From positions 1 to 64,000 of the forward strand of contig JAKSBZ010000101.1 in NCBI GenBank assembly GCA_022360875.1: a DNA stretch of 64,000 nt. The letters run 5' to 3'. This document shows positions 62,994 to 64,000 of this stretch, piece by piece. Source of the stretch: Cytophagales bacterium. Lineage in GTDB: Bacteria; Bacteroidota; Bacteroidia; Cytophagales; Cyclobacteriaceae. The stretch's first letter is position 1, and the number at the start of each line of letters is the position of its first letter. The position numbers and the translations under genes are program-made. The notes under the pieces are model-generated. The model worked only from the letters and a program-made list of their open reading frames with translations. It was not told the DNA's origin and made no database searches.

Positions 62994-63549
62994 TACTCTT
63001 AAACAATTTTATAGCTATGGCCAACAAAATAATACCAAAAACCTTCCTCAAAACATTCAATCCGCCGTTGCCTAAGAACTTTTGCAGCCATTTCGAGCTT
63101 TTCAGCACCAAAAACACAAAAAGCAAATTCAAGCCAATACCCATAAGAATATCGAGCTGGTCGTACTGCGCCCGCAGCGATATAATGGTAGTCATGGTTC
63201 CGGCACCGGCAATCAGCGGAAAAGCCAAAGGCACAATCGAGCCGCTTCCTCCTTCTGAAGGATCAGTCTTGAACAGCTCTATTCCCAGCACCATTTCCAT
63301 TCCCATCAGAAAAATCACCAAAGCCCCGGCTATGGCAAAAGACTCCACATCAATACCGAAGAGTCCCAGAATCGCTTCCCCGACAAAGAGGAAAGCCACC
63401 ATAATAACACCGGCTACAATGGTTGCCAATCCCGACTGAATCCTCCCTTCTTTCTGAAGCAAATCCAGCACAATAGGGATGGACCCCAAAATATCTATCA
63501 CCGAAAACAAGATCAGTGAAACAGAAAAAATATCTTTAATGTTAAGCAT
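62980..63549 (-). CDS. MarC-family integral membrane protein
   Basis: A 189-residue membrane protein with about six segments. Family motifs: VIDILGSIPIVLDL at the start and PLAFPLIAGAGTMTTIIS in the middle. The function of MarC proteins is unsettled (once linked to antibiotic resistance). It lies 19 bases after the aminotransferase gene and overlaps rnhA by 14 bases, so it is probably cotranscribed with both. Confidence 0.93.
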   Translation of the reverse strand: MLNIKDIFSVSLILFSVIDILGSIPIVLDLLQKEGRIQSGLATIVAGVIMVAFLFVGEAILGLFGIDVESFAIAGALVIFLMGMEMVLGIELFKTDPSEGGSGSIVPLAFPLIAGAGTMTTIISLRAQYDQLDILMGIGLNLLFVFLVLKSSKWLQKFLGNGGLNVLRKVFGIILLAIAIKLFKSNVHF

Positions 63550-63568
63550 CTCAGTTTTCTTTCTTCAG

Positions 63569-64000
63569 TTATTCAAAATTTTTTGTTAAAAACTCTCGCA
63601 ACCCTCCGATCGCTTCCTCTGCCATAGAAGGAAAGTTGGCTATTCGGAAAGAGTTTTCCTTCCAGTCTCCGTAGCCGTTACCCAGCAGGTAACCGGCATT
63701 CTTGGCCATGCGTTTAATTTCCTCCACAAAAGAGACATCTCCTTTAACAGGCAACACGGTCTTTGCGCGTATGTCTTCGGATTCTATCAATAAATTCAGC
63801 CGTTCAAATTGCTGAAAAAAACAAACCCAAGCCTCATAGCGATCGACAATCATTTTCTCAATCTGATGAATCGGCAGGGAATCTTCCAGAACCTTTTTCA
63901 GCAAAAAAATATTAAGCACGTTCGGCGTATGGGTCGTCTGATGCTTCTGCGCCTGCTCGAGCATACTCATCACACTGTTGTAGTGATTCGTCCGACCCAG
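63569..64000 (-). CDS. Aminotransferase class V (phosphoserine-aminotransferase-like), 3' part
   Basis: The C-terminal 143 codons of a gene whose start lies beyond the window edge; the frame is open from 64000. The residues TTHTPNVLNIFLLKKVLE and GNGYGDWKENSFRIANFPS match the small domain of class V aminotransferases, of the phosphoserine/alanine-glyoxylate group. An in-frame GTG/ATG near 63970 is internal, not the true start. Products and substrate cannot be fixed without the N-terminal half. Confidence 0.8.
   Translation of the reverse strand: MGRTNHYNSVMSMLEQAQKHQTTHTPNVLNIFLLKKVLEDSLPIHQIEKMIVDRYEAWVCFFQQFERLNLLIESEDIRAKTVLPVKGDVSFVEEIKRMAKNAGYLLGNGYGDWKENSFRIANFPSMAEEAIGGLREFLTKNFE

Overview
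The window looks like chromosomal DNA of a free-living Bacteroidota, most likely a Cytophagales-type bacterium. The evidence is a SusC/SusD pair with FecR and an ECF sigma factor, a type IX secretion (T9SS) C-terminal tail, a PID-CTERM-like sorting tail, an ExbB/ExbD cluster with two ExbD copies, a Bat-type von Willebrand cluster, a DUF4296-like lipoprotein and PorT-like outer-membrane proteins. No phage, IS element or CRISPR array was seen. One RNA gene, tRNA-Ser(GGA), is present.

Layout. 0-5.4 kb: a Glu/Leu/Phe/Val dehydrogenase, then a divergent pair consisting of a secreted leucine-rich-repeat protein and a large cytoplasmic protein with an atypical (actin-fragmin-kinase-like) kinase domain. 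5.4-12.8 kb: SusD, SusC with an STN signalling domain, FecR anti-sigma and ECF sigma, forming a cell-surface signalling uptake locus. 12.9-20 kb: a nearly complete phenylalanine/tyrosine degradation cluster (phhA, hppD, hmgA, fahA, scoAB, plus a flavin-reductase-fold protein), followed by lspA. 20.5-25.8 kb: a lipoprotein, the ExbB/ExbD proton-channel operon, tRNA-Ser, a type I asparaginase and TatD. 26-30.2 kb: a tightly coupled operon of membrane protein, GT2 glycosyltransferase, small protein, PP2C phosphatase and polysaccharide deacetylase. 30.4-35.6 kb: ruvC, a small membrane protein, an unusual HicA-like/eRF1-like fusion, a ROK kinase and a heavy-metal P-type ATPase. 36-48.5 kb: smc, yggS, a LysE exporter, a short Bat cluster, a DUF4296-like lipoprotein and mutS2. 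48.5-60.9 kb: two tandem outer-membrane beta-barrel paralogues, a DEAD-box helicase, a sigma-54-type response regulator, a 1381-residue T9SS cargo protein with cohesin/dockerin-like parts, a PID-CTERM-like small protein, a histidine kinase and an HlyD adaptor. 61-64 kb: maf, trmN6, rnhA, marC and the 3' part of an aminotransferase.

The observation I consider most novel is a pair of very short ORFs (positions 48513-48587 and 51852-51953), missed by ordinary gene calling. They share the residue pattern D-C-x-G-C-S-x-W-P-L-K and differ mostly at synonymous codon positions, so they look like two members of an undescribed CxxC microprotein (or leader peptide) family. Other items worth attention are the HicA-like/eRF1-like fusion, the divergent kinase protein, an Arg in the phosphorylation motif of the P-type ATPase, and the two-component system flanking the T9SS surface protein. 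All functional calls come from reading motifs by eye; no database search was run.
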